Assembly (NCBI GenBank): GCA_039586815.1
Contig: JBDHJR010000006.1
Span: 1-64,000, forward strand
Length of the DNA: 64,000 nt
DNA from: WVYX01 sp039586815
GTDB lineage: Bacteria; Gemmatimonadota; Gemmatimonadetes; Gemmatimonadales; GWC2-71-9
Direction of reading: 5' to 3'
The translations under genes were made by a program, and so were the position numbers. Shown here piece after piece: positions 44,277 through 52,889 of this stretch (position 1 is the stretch's first letter; the number at the start of each line of letters is the position of its first letter). The notes under the pieces were generated by a model that ran no database searches, was not told the origin of the DNA, and saw only the letters and a program-made list of their open reading frames with translations.

Positions 44277-45734
44277 CTAGAGCGAGTAGTTCGGCGCCTC
44301 CCGCGTGATGACCACGTCGTGCGGGTGTGACTCCCTCAGGCCCGCCGCGGTGACCTGGGTAAACTCCGTGTCGCACCGTAAGGAATCCAGCGTGGAACAG
44401 CCGCAGTATCCCATGCCGCTGCGGATACCGCCCACCAGCTGGAACAGCACATCACCCACCGGTCCGCGGTAGGGTACCCGCCCCTCGATCCCTTCCGGCA
44501 CGAGCTTCTGGGTCGAGACCTCGCCTTCCTGGAAGTATCGGTCGGCCGAGCCTTCCTGCATCGCGGTGAGCGATCCCATCCCGCGCACAGTCTTGAAGCG
44601 CCTTCCCTCCAGCAGGAAGCTCTCGCCCGGACTCTCCTCGGTGCCCGCCAGCATCGAGCCCAGCATCACGCTGGAGGAGCCCGCCGCCAGGGCCTTCACT
44701 GCGTCGCCCGAGTACTTGATGCCCCCGTCGGCAATGATGGGTACGTCTCCGGCACCCTGCACCGCGTCCACGATGGCCGTCACCTGCGGCACCCCAACTC
44801 CGGTCACCACACGCGTGGTGCAGATGGAGCCGGGCCCGATGCCGACCTTGACCGCATCCACCCCCCGTTCCACCAGCGCCTTGGTGCCCTGGAGCGTGGC
44901 CACGTTGCCGCCCACCAATTGAGCGTCCGGATAGGCCTGCCTCAGCGCATCTACCGTATCGAGCACACCCTGCGAATGTCCGTGCGCCGAGTCCACCACG
45001 ATGGCGTCGACCCCGGCGGCAACCAGCGCCGCAGCCCGATCCGGCGTGTCGGCGCTCACGCCCACCGCCGCAGCGACGCACAGCCGACCATGCTCGTCCT
45101 TGTTGGCGTCGGGGAACTGGCGCCGCTTGATGATGTCCTTGACCGTGATGAGGCCCTTGAGCGTTCCGTTTTCGTCCACGACGGGCAGCTTCTCGATGCG
45201 GTGCTCGCCCAGCGTCCGCTCGGCCTCGTCGAGCGTCGTCCCCATCGGCGCGGTGATCAGGTTGTCCTTGGTCATCGCCTCGTTCACCGGCCGGTCGAGG
45301 CTCCGCTCGAACTGCAGATCCCGGTTCGTGATGATCCCGACCAACTTGCCTTGCTCGTCCACTATGGGTACGCCGGAGATCTTGAAGCGCGCCATCAGGC
45401 CGGCCGCCTCGCGAATCGATCGATCGGGCGCCAGGGTGATCGGATTGAGGATCATCCCGCTCTCGGAGCGCTTCACCCGATCGACCTCGGCAGCCTGGCG
45501 GTCGATGGCCATGTTCTTGTGTATGACGCCGATTCCGCCGGCCCGGGCCATGGCGATCGCCATCTCGGCCTCAGTGACCGTATCCATCGCCGCCGCGACG
45601 AGCGGGATGTTGAGTTCGATGCCCCGGCTGAATCGGGTGCGAACCTGGACGTCGCGTGGGTGCACCGTCGCGTGACGCGGCACCAGCAGGACGTCGTCGA
45701 ACGTGAGGGCGTATCCGGGACGCAATTTGCTCAC
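44277..45734 (-). CDS. guaB: IMP dehydrogenase
   Basis: It oxidises IMP to XMP, the committed step of guanine nucleotide synthesis. FDDVLLVP near the N-terminus, a CBS domain pair (GVPIVDEQGKLVGIIT, KLPVVDENGTLKGLI), the catalytic loop GPGSICTTRVVTGVG with the active-site Cys, and the flap region are all seen. About 485 residues is typical. The start is GTG 45734 with GGGAG 7 nt upstream; an earlier in-frame start at 45791 runs through a hairpin. The upstream leader contains that hairpin. Confidence 0.96.
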   Translation of the reverse strand: MSKLRPGYALTFDDVLLVPRHATVHPRDVQVRTRFSRGIELNIPLVAAAMDTVTEAEMAIAMARAGGIGVIHKNMAIDRQAAEVDRVKRSESGMILNPITLAPDRSIREAAGLMARFKISGVPIVDEQGKLVGIITNRDLQFERSLDRPVNEAMTKDNLITAPMGTTLDEAERTLGEHRIEKLPVVDENGTLKGLITVKDIIKRRQFPDANKDEHGRLCVAAAVGVSADTPDRAAALVAAGVDAIVVDSAHGHSQGVLDTVDALRQAYPDAQLVGGNVATLQGTKALVERGVDAVKVGIGPGSICTTRVVTGVGVPQVTAIVDAVQGAGDVPIIADGGIKYSGDAVKALAAGSSSVMLGSMLAGTEESPGESFLLEGRRFKTVRGMGSLTAMQEGSADRYFQEGEVSTQKLVPEGIEGRVPYRGPVGDVLFQLVGGIRSGMGYCGCSTLDSLRCDTEFTQVTAAGLRESHPHDVVITREAPNYSL

Positions 45735-45757
45735 CGCGACTCTCCCATATGCGCAAA

Positions 45758-45788
45758 GACCCGCCGCGCGTGAGGCGCTCGGCGGGTC
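45758..45788 (-). terminator. Perfect 9-bp hairpin in the guaB leader / end of upstream gene
   Basis: GACCCGCCG at 45758-45766 and CGGCGGGTC at 45780-45788 form a perfect stem around a 13-nt loop. On the minus strand it lies after the small helical gene and is followed by TTTGCGC, a weak U-tract. It can be the terminator of 45846-46205 or a structure in the guaB 5' leader. Confidence 0.45.
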
Positions 45789-45845
45789 CAACTCGTGCCA
45801 GTTACCTGTTCCATGAAGGAAGTTACGCGCTCCCGGGCGCGCAGG

Positions 45846-46205
45846 TCAAGCGTCCGTCTCGCCACCTCCCTCATCCTCATCGGACGCCGCTTCACCCTCC
45901 GGCTTCTTAGGCGCCTCGGGCGTCAGCTCGTCGGCCACGACCCGTCCGGCAGCGGCCAATCCCTCGATGACGCTGCTGGCGGCGTCCACCACCTGGGCCG
46001 TGCCCTTGGCCGCCACCTCTGACAGTCGGACGCTGCCGATCTTGTCCTCTATTCCCTCGGCGATGCGCTGCACGGCGGAAGGAGACCGCCGGCTGAGATT
46101 GTAGCGCGAGTCGAGGAACTCCATGTAGTCGAGCAACTGCCGGCCGATCTCGTCGGGGAGGTCGTCCAGCTTCCGCGTGATCTTCGACTTCAGATTCTCG
46201 TTCAT
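45846..46205 (-). CDS. Small helical protein with acidic tail
   Basis: About 119 residues, no signal peptide. The N-terminal half (LKSKITRKLDDLPDEIGRQL, LLDYMEFLDSRY) looks like a DUF2281-type helical module. The central part is Ala-rich amphipathic helix, and the last 30 residues are Pro/Glu/Asp-rich. I do not know its function; helix-helix association with a membrane or with a partner protein is possible. It starts at ATG 46205, 10 bp from the SH3 gene stop on the same strand. An upstream start at 46298 would overlap that gene. Confidence 0.6.
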   Translation of the reverse strand: MNENLKSKITRKLDDLPDEIGRQLLDYMEFLDSRYNLSRRSPSAVQRIAEGIEDKIGSVRLSEVAAKGTAQVVDAASSVIEGLAAAGRVVADELTPEAPKKPEGEAASDEDEGGGETDA

Positions 46206-46215
46206 GACTGCGACC

Positions 46216-47250
46216 TCATTGCCTTCTCTGTGCCATGTCCACCAGGTCGAGGACGGGGTTCCCCAGGTACTGGGACCGCGCCGTGCGAACCCTTCCAATG
46301 ATCACCAGCTCTGTGAGCGGCTCCAGCCGCTCTACCGCGATCAGCTGCTCGCTATCCAGCACGACGTACACGAAGCCGGCTTCAGGCAGCGGGCCCCGGG
46401 CCAGCATGTAACGCTGCCCCTCCGGGATTTCCCGCCGCAACTCATCGGCACGCTGGATCGCGATGTACTCGAGGGTCCACTGCACCAGCCTCCCCTCGAA
46501 CTCCTCCGGCTGCGAGCGCACCTCGGCGCCGCTCACACCAACCAGCACACCCGGTGACGACGGGCGCAGGTCGCTCTCGCGAATCCAACCCTCGGCCTGA
46601 ACCCGCACCCACTCACCCGAGCGGGCGATGATGCGCACCGAAGCGTCGGCGCCCAGGGAGCCGGTCGGCGCGCCGTCGGGCGTCCGGTGCATCTCGGCCT
46701 CCCCCGCCGTGACCGCCCAGTCGAGCCCCACCGCGTCACTGTCTACCGGCGCTGCCGGTTGGGGGGCAGCGGTCGCCGGCTGGGCGCCCGCGCCGGCCCC
46801 GACCCGTTCGAGGGAGTTCCCCCACATCCATGCGCTGCGCCTCACGCGGATCCAGCCCGGCTGCCGCTGGACTTCCTCGAGCAGGGCGCCCGATTCGAGA
46901 CGCGCCACGATGCTCCCGTTGGGCGCCGCACGCAGGTTTTCGCCGCTGGCCGCCGCCACACGCAGGTCGTAGCCCTGCGAGTCGCTGGCCTCCGTGGAGC
47001 GGGCCCAGATCCACCCCTCGAGGGTCACCGCCACCCATTGGCCCCGCGAGCTGTCACCCTGCATCCGCACCCCGGCATTCACCGTGGCCAGCAGGGCCGC
47101 ACGGCCCGAGGGCTCGCGGCGGAGGTTCTCCGTGCTTATGACTCGGAGGTCCTGCTGCGCGGCGAGCCGTGCGGTGCCCGGCCACGCCGCGAGGAAAAGC
47201 AGAACCCCGCAGGCTGGTAGTGCTCGAAGGACGTGGCTAGATTGCCTCAT
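46216..47250 (-). CDS. Secreted SH3-like-domain protein
   Basis: A signal peptide (ACGVLLFLAAWPGTARLAAQ) is followed by three bacterial SH3-type repeats with the typical NLR/HRTP, G..V and W..V pattern: LRVISTENLRREPSG with WVAVTLEGWIWA, VAAASGENLRAAPNG with WIRVRRSAWMWG, and AEMHRTPDGAP with WVRVQAEGWIRESD. A C-terminal domain (about 235-344) has no recognised family. SH3b domains often bind peptidoglycan or proteins. It is divergent from the outer-membrane protein gene, with 63 bp between starts. Confidence 0.83.
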   Translation of the reverse strand: MRQSSHVLRALPACGVLLFLAAWPGTARLAAQQDLRVISTENLRREPSGRAALLATVNAGVRMQGDSSRGQWVAVTLEGWIWARSTEASDSQGYDLRVAAASGENLRAAPNGSIVARLESGALLEEVQRQPGWIRVRRSAWMWGNSLERVGAGAGAQPATAAPQPAAPVDSDAVGLDWAVTAGEAEMHRTPDGAPTGSLGADASVRIIARSGEWVRVQAEGWIRESDLRPSSPGVLVGVSGAEVRSQPEEFEGRLVQWTLEYIAIQRADELRREIPEGQRYMLARGPLPEAGFVYVVLDSEQLIAVERLEPLTELVIIGRVRTARSQYLGNPVLDLVDMAQRRQ

Positions 47251-47313
47251 TCTCGTACCCGAGGGGATTGTAGGAAGAACCCCGGTCCCGTATCAATTTA
47301 CATCGGGAGCAAT

Positions 47314-48024
47314 ATGAGACACCTAATCGGGGCGGCAACGGCCGCCCTGCTCGTCCTCTGGCCGGGAACGGGCGCAGCCCAGGTAGGGCACGACCCGGCC
47401 TCTTCACCCTACCGCGACATTTTCGGGAAGTGGACGCTCGGGGTGGAGGGAGGGTACGCCAGCGGCTCGGGCGGGAGCGCCGGTGTGGGACCGACCGACG
47501 GCCCGTTCGGCGGCCTGCGGTTGGACATGCACCTGACGGGACCCGGAAACGCCGGGTTCGAGTTGCTCTACGCCAGCCTGGACCGCCTGATAATAGATCC
47601 CGCCCTGCCCCCGGACGAGCGCGAGCTGGGGACTGAGAAGCAGTCGATCATATACCTCATGGCCGGAATGGGCCTCCACTTCACGGGCCGCAAGACGTGG
47701 CACCGCCTGGAGCCGTTCATTGGGGCGTCCATCGGTCTGGCGTTCGGCGGCGAGGTTCAGGGTGACTCCACCGTGTTCGACCCGTTCGAGTTCAACACTA
47801 AGTTCGTGGTTGCACCCTGGGCCGGCGTTCGCCTGCACTTGTCGAGGCGACTCTCCCTGCGCATCGAAGCGCGCGACATGATCTGGCAGCTCAGCTACCC
47901 CAACTCGTTCTTCGAGCCGCCCGAAGCGGGCGGTCCGCCGGTGCTCAATCCGCTCGTCCAGGGCACCACCGAGTGGACGCACAACTTCTGGTTCATCGGC
48001 GTGCTGGGGTACACCATCTCCTAA
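47314..48024 (+). CDS. Outer-membrane beta-barrel protein (about eight strands)
   Basis: A signal peptide (GAATAALLVLWPGTGAAQ) precedes about 215 residues of alternating beta strands: KWTLGVEGGYASGSG, PFGGLRLDMHLTG, RLEPFIGASIGLAFGG, WAGVRLHLSRRLSLRIEARD and WFIGVLGYTIS. This is the size and pattern of a small OmpA-like or OmpW-like barrel. An earlier in-frame start at 47233 would add a non-signal leader; ATG 47314 has CGGGAG upstream. The ABC permease starts only 6 bp after its stop, so it might be cotranscribed. Confidence 0.75.
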   Translation: MRHLIGAATAALLVLWPGTGAAQVGHDPASSPYRDIFGKWTLGVEGGYASGSGGSAGVGPTDGPFGGLRLDMHLTGPGNAGFELLYASLDRLIIDPALPPDERELGTEKQSIIYLMAGMGLHFTGRKTWHRLEPFIGASIGLAFGGEVQGDSTVFDPFEFNTKFVVAPWAGVRLHLSRRLSLRIEARDMIWQLSYPNSFFEPPEAGGPPVLNPLVQGTTEWTHNFWFIGVLGYTIS

Positions 48025-48030
48025 CAGCTC

Positions 48031-48726
48031 TTGGACTTCTTCGCGGACGGCCTGCGGCGCGGCGTCGAGCTCATCCTGGGCGGTGACGCCGAAGTCTTCG
48101 ACATCACCCTCCTCTCCATCAGGGTTGCGCTGATCTCGACCATCCTTGCCTGCGGCGTGGGAGTGCCCGCGGGCTTCCTCGTGGGCACGACGCGGTTCTG
48201 GGGCAGGCGCGCCGCAATCACTGTACTGAACACGATGCTCGCGTTTCCCACTGTGGTCGTGGGCGTGCTCGTCTGGGGGCTGTTGGCGCGAAGCGGTCCC
48301 TTCGGCGGCGCGGGACTGCTCTACACGTGGTGGGCCATCGTCATCGCCGAGGTCGTGCTGGCGGCTCCGATTGCCGCCGCCCTGACCGCTGCCGCGGTTC
48401 AAGGGATCGACCCGCGGGTGCGACGTACCGCGCTCACACTCGGCGCGAGTCCGTGGCATGCCCACCTCGCGGTGGCCCGGGCTGCACGCTATGCACTGGC
48501 CACTGCCGTGGTCGTGGCGTTCGGCCGCGTCCTGGCCGAGGTGGGAGCGGCCATGATCGTGGGTGGGAACATCCGCCACTACAGCCGGACTCTCACGACC
48601 GCCGTGGCCCTGGCCACGTCGCAGGGTGACTTCGCCCTGGCCATGGCGCTCGGACTGGTGCTGCTGGCACTGGCGCTCACCGTGAACGTGTTGCTGCAAC
48701 TGTTTCAGGGACGGGGCGATGCTTGA
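48031..48726 (+). CDS. Tungstate/molybdate ABC transporter permease (TupB-like)
   Basis: A 231-residue membrane permease with an LAEVGAAMIVGGNIRHYSRT segment and ALATSQGDFALAMALGL, the pattern seen in TupB-type tungstate permeases. The EAA-type loop LTLGASPWHAHLAVARAAR couples to the ATPase. The start is TTG 48031. It overlaps the ATPase gene by 8 bp. The nearby molybdopterin genes support tungstate or molybdate as substrate. No substrate-binding protein gene is found in the window. Confidence 0.85.
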   Translation: MDFFADGLRRGVELILGGDAEVFDITLLSIRVALISTILACGVGVPAGFLVGTTRFWGRRAAITVLNTMLAFPTVVVGVLVWGLLARSGPFGGAGLLYTWWAIVIAEVVLAAPIAAALTAAAVQGIDPRVRRTALTLGASPWHAHLAVARAARYALATAVVVAFGRVLAEVGAAMIVGGNIRHYSRTLTTAVALATSQGDFALAMALGLVLLALALTVNVLLQLFQGRGDA

Positions 48727-49714
48727 GGCACTGGGCATCGAGCACGGGTACGCCGGGCGCACTGTCCTCACCGTCGAGGCGTTGGAGCTGGAGCGCGGGA
48801 CGGCAACCGCCCTCGTCGGGCCCAACGGATCGGGAAAGAGCACGCTGCTGCGGCTGCTCGCGTTCCTCGAGCGCCCGCGAGTGGGCGCCATCATGCTGGA
48901 CGGGAGTCTCGTCGTAGGACGACGCGAGCGGCAGGCGGCCCGGCGCCGGATCACCATGGTGGAACAGCACCCCTACCTGTTCTCGGGCAGCGTACGGCGG
49001 AATCTGCTGTACGCCCTCGCGCTGCACGGTGAGCGTGGCGAAGCGGCGGCGCGCCGTGCGGGAGCCGCACTCGAGCGGCTGCAGGTGTCGCACCTGGCGG
49101 AGCGCCCCGCTCGCGATCTGAGCGCGGGAGAGGCACAACGAGTGGCGGTGGCGCGAGCGCTGAGTCTCGAGCCGTCGGTGCTGCTGCTGGACGAGCCGGC
49201 CGGAGTCACCGACAGGGCGGCGACCGCGCAGCTGTACCGAGTGCTCGAGGAGGAGCGGATGAGCGGCACCACGCTGTGCTTCGCGTCGCATCAACTGGAG
49301 GACGCCTACCGCTGGTCGGACCGTCTCATCGCACTGGCCGAGGGACAGGCCAGCCGGGTGACGCCCGAGAACCTGTTCCGCGCCGACGTCCCCGGCGGCA
49401 GCGGACCGAAAACGGTGCTCGCGGGCCCGCTCGAAGTGCAGGTTGTGACCGACAAGGCCGGCCCCTCGACGATCGCCATCCCGGCCGACGAAATCCTGGT
49501 GAGTCGTGAGCCGCTGCACTCCAGTGCGCGCAACGAGTTTCGCGGCAAGGTCAAGCGAATCGCAGACGATGGGCGCGGGGGTGTCACGCTCATGGTAGAC
49601 GTGGGCGTGGATCTCGCCGCGCGCGTTACGCCTCGAGCCCTGGAGGAACTCGGCATCGGACTCGGCGACGAGGTGGTGCTCGCCGTCAAGGCGCTGGCCG
49701 TGCAGGTCTTCTGA
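48719..49714 (+). CDS. Tungstate/molybdate ABC transporter ATP-binding protein with TOBE/Mop domain
   Basis: Walker A VGPNGSGKST, the ABC signature LSAGEAQRVAVARAL and Walker B VLLLDEP are intact in the first 240 residues. The last roughly 75 residues (NEFRGKVKRI, VDVGVDLAARVTPRAL) form a TOBE/Mop-type oxyanion-sensing domain, as in molybdate and tungstate ATPases, which may regulate uptake. At 331 residues it is typical of ModC-like proteins. The ATG lies inside the end of the permease gene, so translation is coupled. Confidence 0.9.
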   Translation: MLEALGIEHGYAGRTVLTVEALELERGTATALVGPNGSGKSTLLRLLAFLERPRVGAIMLDGSLVVGRRERQAARRRITMVEQHPYLFSGSVRRNLLYALALHGERGEAAARRAGAALERLQVSHLAERPARDLSAGEAQRVAVARALSLEPSVLLLDEPAGVTDRAATAQLYRVLEEERMSGTTLCFASHQLEDAYRWSDRLIALAEGQASRVTPENLFRADVPGGSGPKTVLAGPLEVQVVTDKAGPSTIAIPADEILVSREPLHSSARNEFRGKVKRIADDGRGGVTLMVDVGVDLAARVTPRALEELGIGLGDEVVLAVKALAVQVF

Positions 49715-49734
49715 TTCATCACTACATTCCCGAC

Positions 49735-50151
49735 ATGCCTACCGTGCGCCTGACACGTGTCGTTGTCTTCAGCGCCGCGCACCGCTACTTCCGACCCGAT
49801 TGGTCTCCGGAGCAGAACGCCGAAGTGTTCGGCGCCTGCGCCGAGGAGCACGACCACCGCTACGAATGTCACGTGACGGTGGCGGGCCCCATGGACGAAG
49901 AGACGGCCATGATACTCCGGTTGGACGACCTCGACCGGGTGCTGGGCGAGGAGATCACCGAGCGGTTGGACCAGAAGAACATCAACCGCGACGTCCCGGA
50001 CTTCGCCCCGGGGAAGCAACTTCCCACTTGCGAAGCACTGGCCGTTCACCTGTGGGGGCGCCTTGAGCCGCGTCTTCCGGTGGGGGTCCGCCTGGAGCGC
50101 GTACGCGTGCAGGAGGATCCAAGCCTGTTCGCCGAGTACGACGGTGCGTAG
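49735..50151 (+). CDS. 6-pyruvoyl/6-carboxy-tetrahydropterin synthase family protein
   Basis: A QueD/PTPS-like enzyme of 138 residues. The zinc His residues lie in FSAAHRY and EHDHRY, a catalytic-type Cys in FGACAEEHDH, and a Glu in VQEDPSLFAEY. QueD makes the first 6-carboxy-tetrahydropterin for queuosine, while PTPS acts in biopterin or folate routes. Which of these applies here is not clear. It overlaps the mobA start by 8 bp and lies between the tungstate transporter and molybdopterin genes. Confidence 0.88.
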   Translation: MPTVRLTRVVVFSAAHRYFRPDWSPEQNAEVFGACAEEHDHRYECHVTVAGPMDEETAMILRLDDLDRVLGEEITERLDQKNINRDVPDFAPGKQLPTCEALAVHLWGRLEPRLPVGVRLERVRVQEDPSLFAEYDGA

Positions 50152-50755
50152 CGCAGTGCTGGCGGGCGGGGCTGCCAGCCGCTTCGGCGGCCGCCCCAAG
50201 GGACTGGAGCTGGTGGGAGGGGAGCGGCTGCTGGACCGAGTGGTGCAAACCGTGCGCGCGGCGACCGGGACCGATCCCCTGCTCGTCGCCAACGATCCCG
50301 ACGCGAGCCAGTGGTACCCTGGACTCGAGGTGACGGCCGACCTCATTCCCAACTGCGGCTCCCTCGGGGGGATCTACACCGCCGTCGCTGCCGGCGAGGG
50401 ACCAGTTCTGGTTGTGGCGTGGGACATGCCGTTCGTCACGGCCGAGCTGCTGCGCGCGCTCGTCGGGGGCTGGGAGGGCAACGATGCGTTCCTGCCCGAG
50501 AGCCGGGGACCCCTGGGCGTCGAGCCGTTGTGCGCCGTGTACGGACCCGCCTGCAAGGAACCCATCAAGCAGAGTATGGACGTGGAAGATCTCCGAACCA
50601 CGGCGTTCCACACCGCCGTGCGCGTCGGCTCACTCCCGGTCGATCAGGTCGCGACATTGGGCGACCCCGAAACGCTGTTCTTCAACGTCAACGATCCCGA
50701 TCAGCTCCAGGCGGCCGAGTCCATGTGGCGCAAGCAGCAGGCCTCGGCTCGATAG
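50144..50755 (+). CDS. mobA: Molybdenum cofactor guanylyltransferase
   Basis: It adds GMP from GTP to molybdopterin to form the dinucleotide cofactor. The nucleotidyltransferase loop LAGGAASRFGGRPKG, the metal Asp in VVAWDMPFVT and the C-terminal FFNVNDPDQL are family-like. At 203 residues the length is normal. The start is GTG 50144. Clustering with moeA and a tungstate/molybdate transporter supports the call. Confidence 0.9.
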   Translation: MRSAVLAGGAASRFGGRPKGLELVGGERLLDRVVQTVRAATGTDPLLVANDPDASQWYPGLEVTADLIPNCGSLGGIYTAVAAGEGPVLVVAWDMPFVTAELLRALVGGWEGNDAFLPESRGPLGVEPLCAVYGPACKEPIKQSMDVEDLRTTAFHTAVRVGSLPVDQVATLGDPETLFFNVNDPDQLQAAESMWRKQQASAR

Positions 50756-50771
50756 CGCGGCGCCATCTTCC

Positions 50772-52025
50772 ATGAATGCAGCCCCACACACTCGCCTGAC
50801 CCCGTCCGAGGCTTCGCGCGCCGTCATGGCCGAGATCGAGCCGCTGGAGCATGAGCAGGTGGCCCTGGGGGACTCGCTGGGGCGGGTGTTGGCAGCAGAT
50901 GTCACCAGCCCGGTAGATCTGCCGCCATGGGACAACTCGGCCATGGACGGATACGCGGTGCGCGCCGCGGACCTGAGCGCGGGAGCGGAGTTGCGGATAG
51001 TCGAGACCGTACCCGCCGGGGGCTCTCCGACGCGGAAATTGGGGCCGGGTGAGTGCGCCCGCATCTTCACCGGCGCACCGGTGCCGCAGGGCGCCGATTC
51101 GGTCATTCGCCAGGAACACACGACCGCACTGGAAGGCGACCGGGTGCGCGTAGACGACGCGCACGACGCTGGGCGCAACGTGAGGCCGCGCGCAGAGGAC
51201 ATGGCGGCGGGCAGCGTGGCGCTCGAGGCGGGGACCGAGATTGGACCGGCCCAAATGGCGCTACTCGCCTCGATGGCCAACTTCACGGTCGAGGTGCACC
51301 GCAGGCCCACCGTGGCGATCCTCTCAACCGGTGACGAGGTCGCCGACGAGGACGAACGCGAGGAGATCCTGAGCGGCCGCAAGATCGCATCCTCGAATAC
51401 CTATGGGATGGCTGCAGCGGCCATCGCGGCGGGGGCTGACGCGCTCAGCCTGGGCATCGCACGCGACGACCCGACGGAGATACGCGACCGACTGGAACTC
51501 GCGCACACCGCCGATCTGCTGGTGACCTCGGGCGGCATGAGCGTGGGAGAGCACGACCACCTGCGCGCGATCCTGGAGGAGTCGGGTGACGCGATGCGCT
51601 TCTGGCGCCTGCGCTCCAGGCCGGGGGCGCCGGTGGGTTTCGGCGTGCTGGAGAGCTTGCCGTGGCTCGGGCTCCCGGGAAACCCGGTGAGCGCCATGGT
51701 CACGTTCGAGCTGTTCGCGCGACCGGCGATTCGCAAGCTACTGGGACACCGCGAGCCGTTTCGGCGCGCAGTACCGGTGGTGATGGGCGAGCAGATCGAG
51801 ACGCCGGCCCGGCTCACGCACTTCCTGCGCGTCACGCTTTCGCAGGAGGGGGACGCGCTCGTTGCGCGCCTCACCGGACCTCAGGGATCGGGGTTGCTGT
51901 CGTCGATGGCGAAGGCGCAGGCGCTGCTGATCGTGCCGGAGGAGGTGGACGAGGCGGCTCCGGGTGAGGCACTCCGGGCGATCCGGCTGGACGAGGTGGC
52001 GCACCAGGAGCAGGCGCCCTTCTGA
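50772..52025 (+). CDS. moeA: Molybdopterin molybdotransferase
   Basis: It inserts molybdenum or tungsten into adenylylated molybdopterin. PPWDNSAMDGYAVRAADL, GECARIFTGAPVPQGADSVI, STGDEV, TSGGMSVGEHD and LGLPGNPVSAMVTFELF are all classical MoeA segments. At 417 residues it is normal. It starts at ATG 50772, 16 bp after the mobA stop, and forms a cofactor operon with mobA. Confidence 0.95.
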   Translation: MNAAPHTRLTPSEASRAVMAEIEPLEHEQVALGDSLGRVLAADVTSPVDLPPWDNSAMDGYAVRAADLSAGAELRIVETVPAGGSPTRKLGPGECARIFTGAPVPQGADSVIRQEHTTALEGDRVRVDDAHDAGRNVRPRAEDMAAGSVALEAGTEIGPAQMALLASMANFTVEVHRRPTVAILSTGDEVADEDEREEILSGRKIASSNTYGMAAAAIAAGADALSLGIARDDPTEIRDRLELAHTADLLVTSGGMSVGEHDHLRAILEESGDAMRFWRLRSRPGAPVGFGVLESLPWLGLPGNPVSAMVTFELFARPAIRKLLGHREPFRRAVPVVMGEQIETPARLTHFLRVTLSQEGDALVARLTGPQGSGLLSSMAKAQALLIVPEEVDEAAPGEALRAIRLDEVAHQEQAPF

Positions 52026-52089
52026 GGGCACACCGCCAGTTGCGGAACTAGGGCACCACCACGTCTGTATACCCAGTGGGAGGAGTGGA

Positions 52090-52872
52090 ATGGGACCCTC
52101 AAGATCCGGCGTATCTAGACGCGATTTCCTCAAGACCGGCCTGGCCGCTCTGGCCACTCCGGTGCTGGCCGGTTGCAAAATCGAACCCCTGGGGAATCCG
52201 GATGCCGGCCCGGTAGCGGACCCCAAGCTCACGGCCCAGCCGGGAGAGCCGTCCTTCACCCCCACCATAGGCCTCAGCTCCATGGGCACCGGGCGAGTGG
52301 GCAGCGCCGTCATGTACGTGCCGGCGAGCTACTCCCCCGACACACCCGCCCCGCTGTTCGTCGGGCTCCACGGCGCCGGCGGTAGTGGGAGCGACTGGGT
52401 CAGCTACCATGCGCGCGCCGAGGAACGCGGCATGGTGTTCGTGGCTCCCGACTCGGTCTCCCACACCTGGGATCTGGTGGCCGGCAACTTCGGCCCGGAC
52501 GTCCGTTTCCTCGATCGCGCGCTGCACCACACCTTCGAGCGCTGCCTCATCGACCCAGCCAGGATAGCGATCGGGGGATTCTCCGACGGAGCGTCGTATG
52601 CACTCTCGATGGGGGCCATCAACGGCGACCTGTTCAGCCACCTCGTAGGCTACTCGCCCGGGTTCTGGAGGGCCCCCGAGCGAGTAGGGCTGCCGCAGGT
52701 CTACATCTCCCACGGCACGGAGGATACGATCCTCCCCGTCGGCCTGAGTCGCGACACCATCGTGCCTACCATGCGCGACAGAGGCTACGACGTCACGTAC
52801 CAGGAGTTCGAAGGGGGCCATCAGGTGCCCGCGGAGGTCTCCGAGGGAGCACTCGATTGGTTCCTGCAGTGA
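52090..52872 (+). CDS. Tat-exported lipoprotein alpha/beta hydrolase (esterase/depolymerase-like)
   Basis: The N-terminus carries a twin-Arg motif (SRRDFLKTG) and a lipobox (PVLAGC), so it is likely exported folded and lipidated at Cys. The hydrolase has the oxyanion HGAGGSG, nucleophile elbow GFSDGAS (G-x-S-x-G), Asp in GTEDTILP and His in GGHQVPAE. It resembles dienelactone hydrolase, PHB depolymerase or phospholipase-type esterases. ATG 52090 has GGAGG upstream. The substrate is unknown. Confidence 0.85.
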   Translation: MGPSRSGVSRRDFLKTGLAALATPVLAGCKIEPLGNPDAGPVADPKLTAQPGEPSFTPTIGLSSMGTGRVGSAVMYVPASYSPDTPAPLFVGLHGAGGSGSDWVSYHARAEERGMVFVAPDSVSHTWDLVAGNFGPDVRFLDRALHHTFERCLIDPARIAIGGFSDGASYALSMGAINGDLFSHLVGYSPGFWRAPERVGLPQVYISHGTEDTILPVGLSRDTIVPTMRDRGYDVTYQEFEGGHQVPAEVSEGALDWFLQ

Positions 52873-52889
52873 GCTGAGCGCGCCGCGGT

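Noticed and set aside
47404..48957. A 517-codon minus-strand frame opposite the barrel protein and tungstate permease.
   Set aside because: The overlapping genes on the plus strand have family motifs; the shadow is Gln/Arg/His/Gly-rich and spans two genes.
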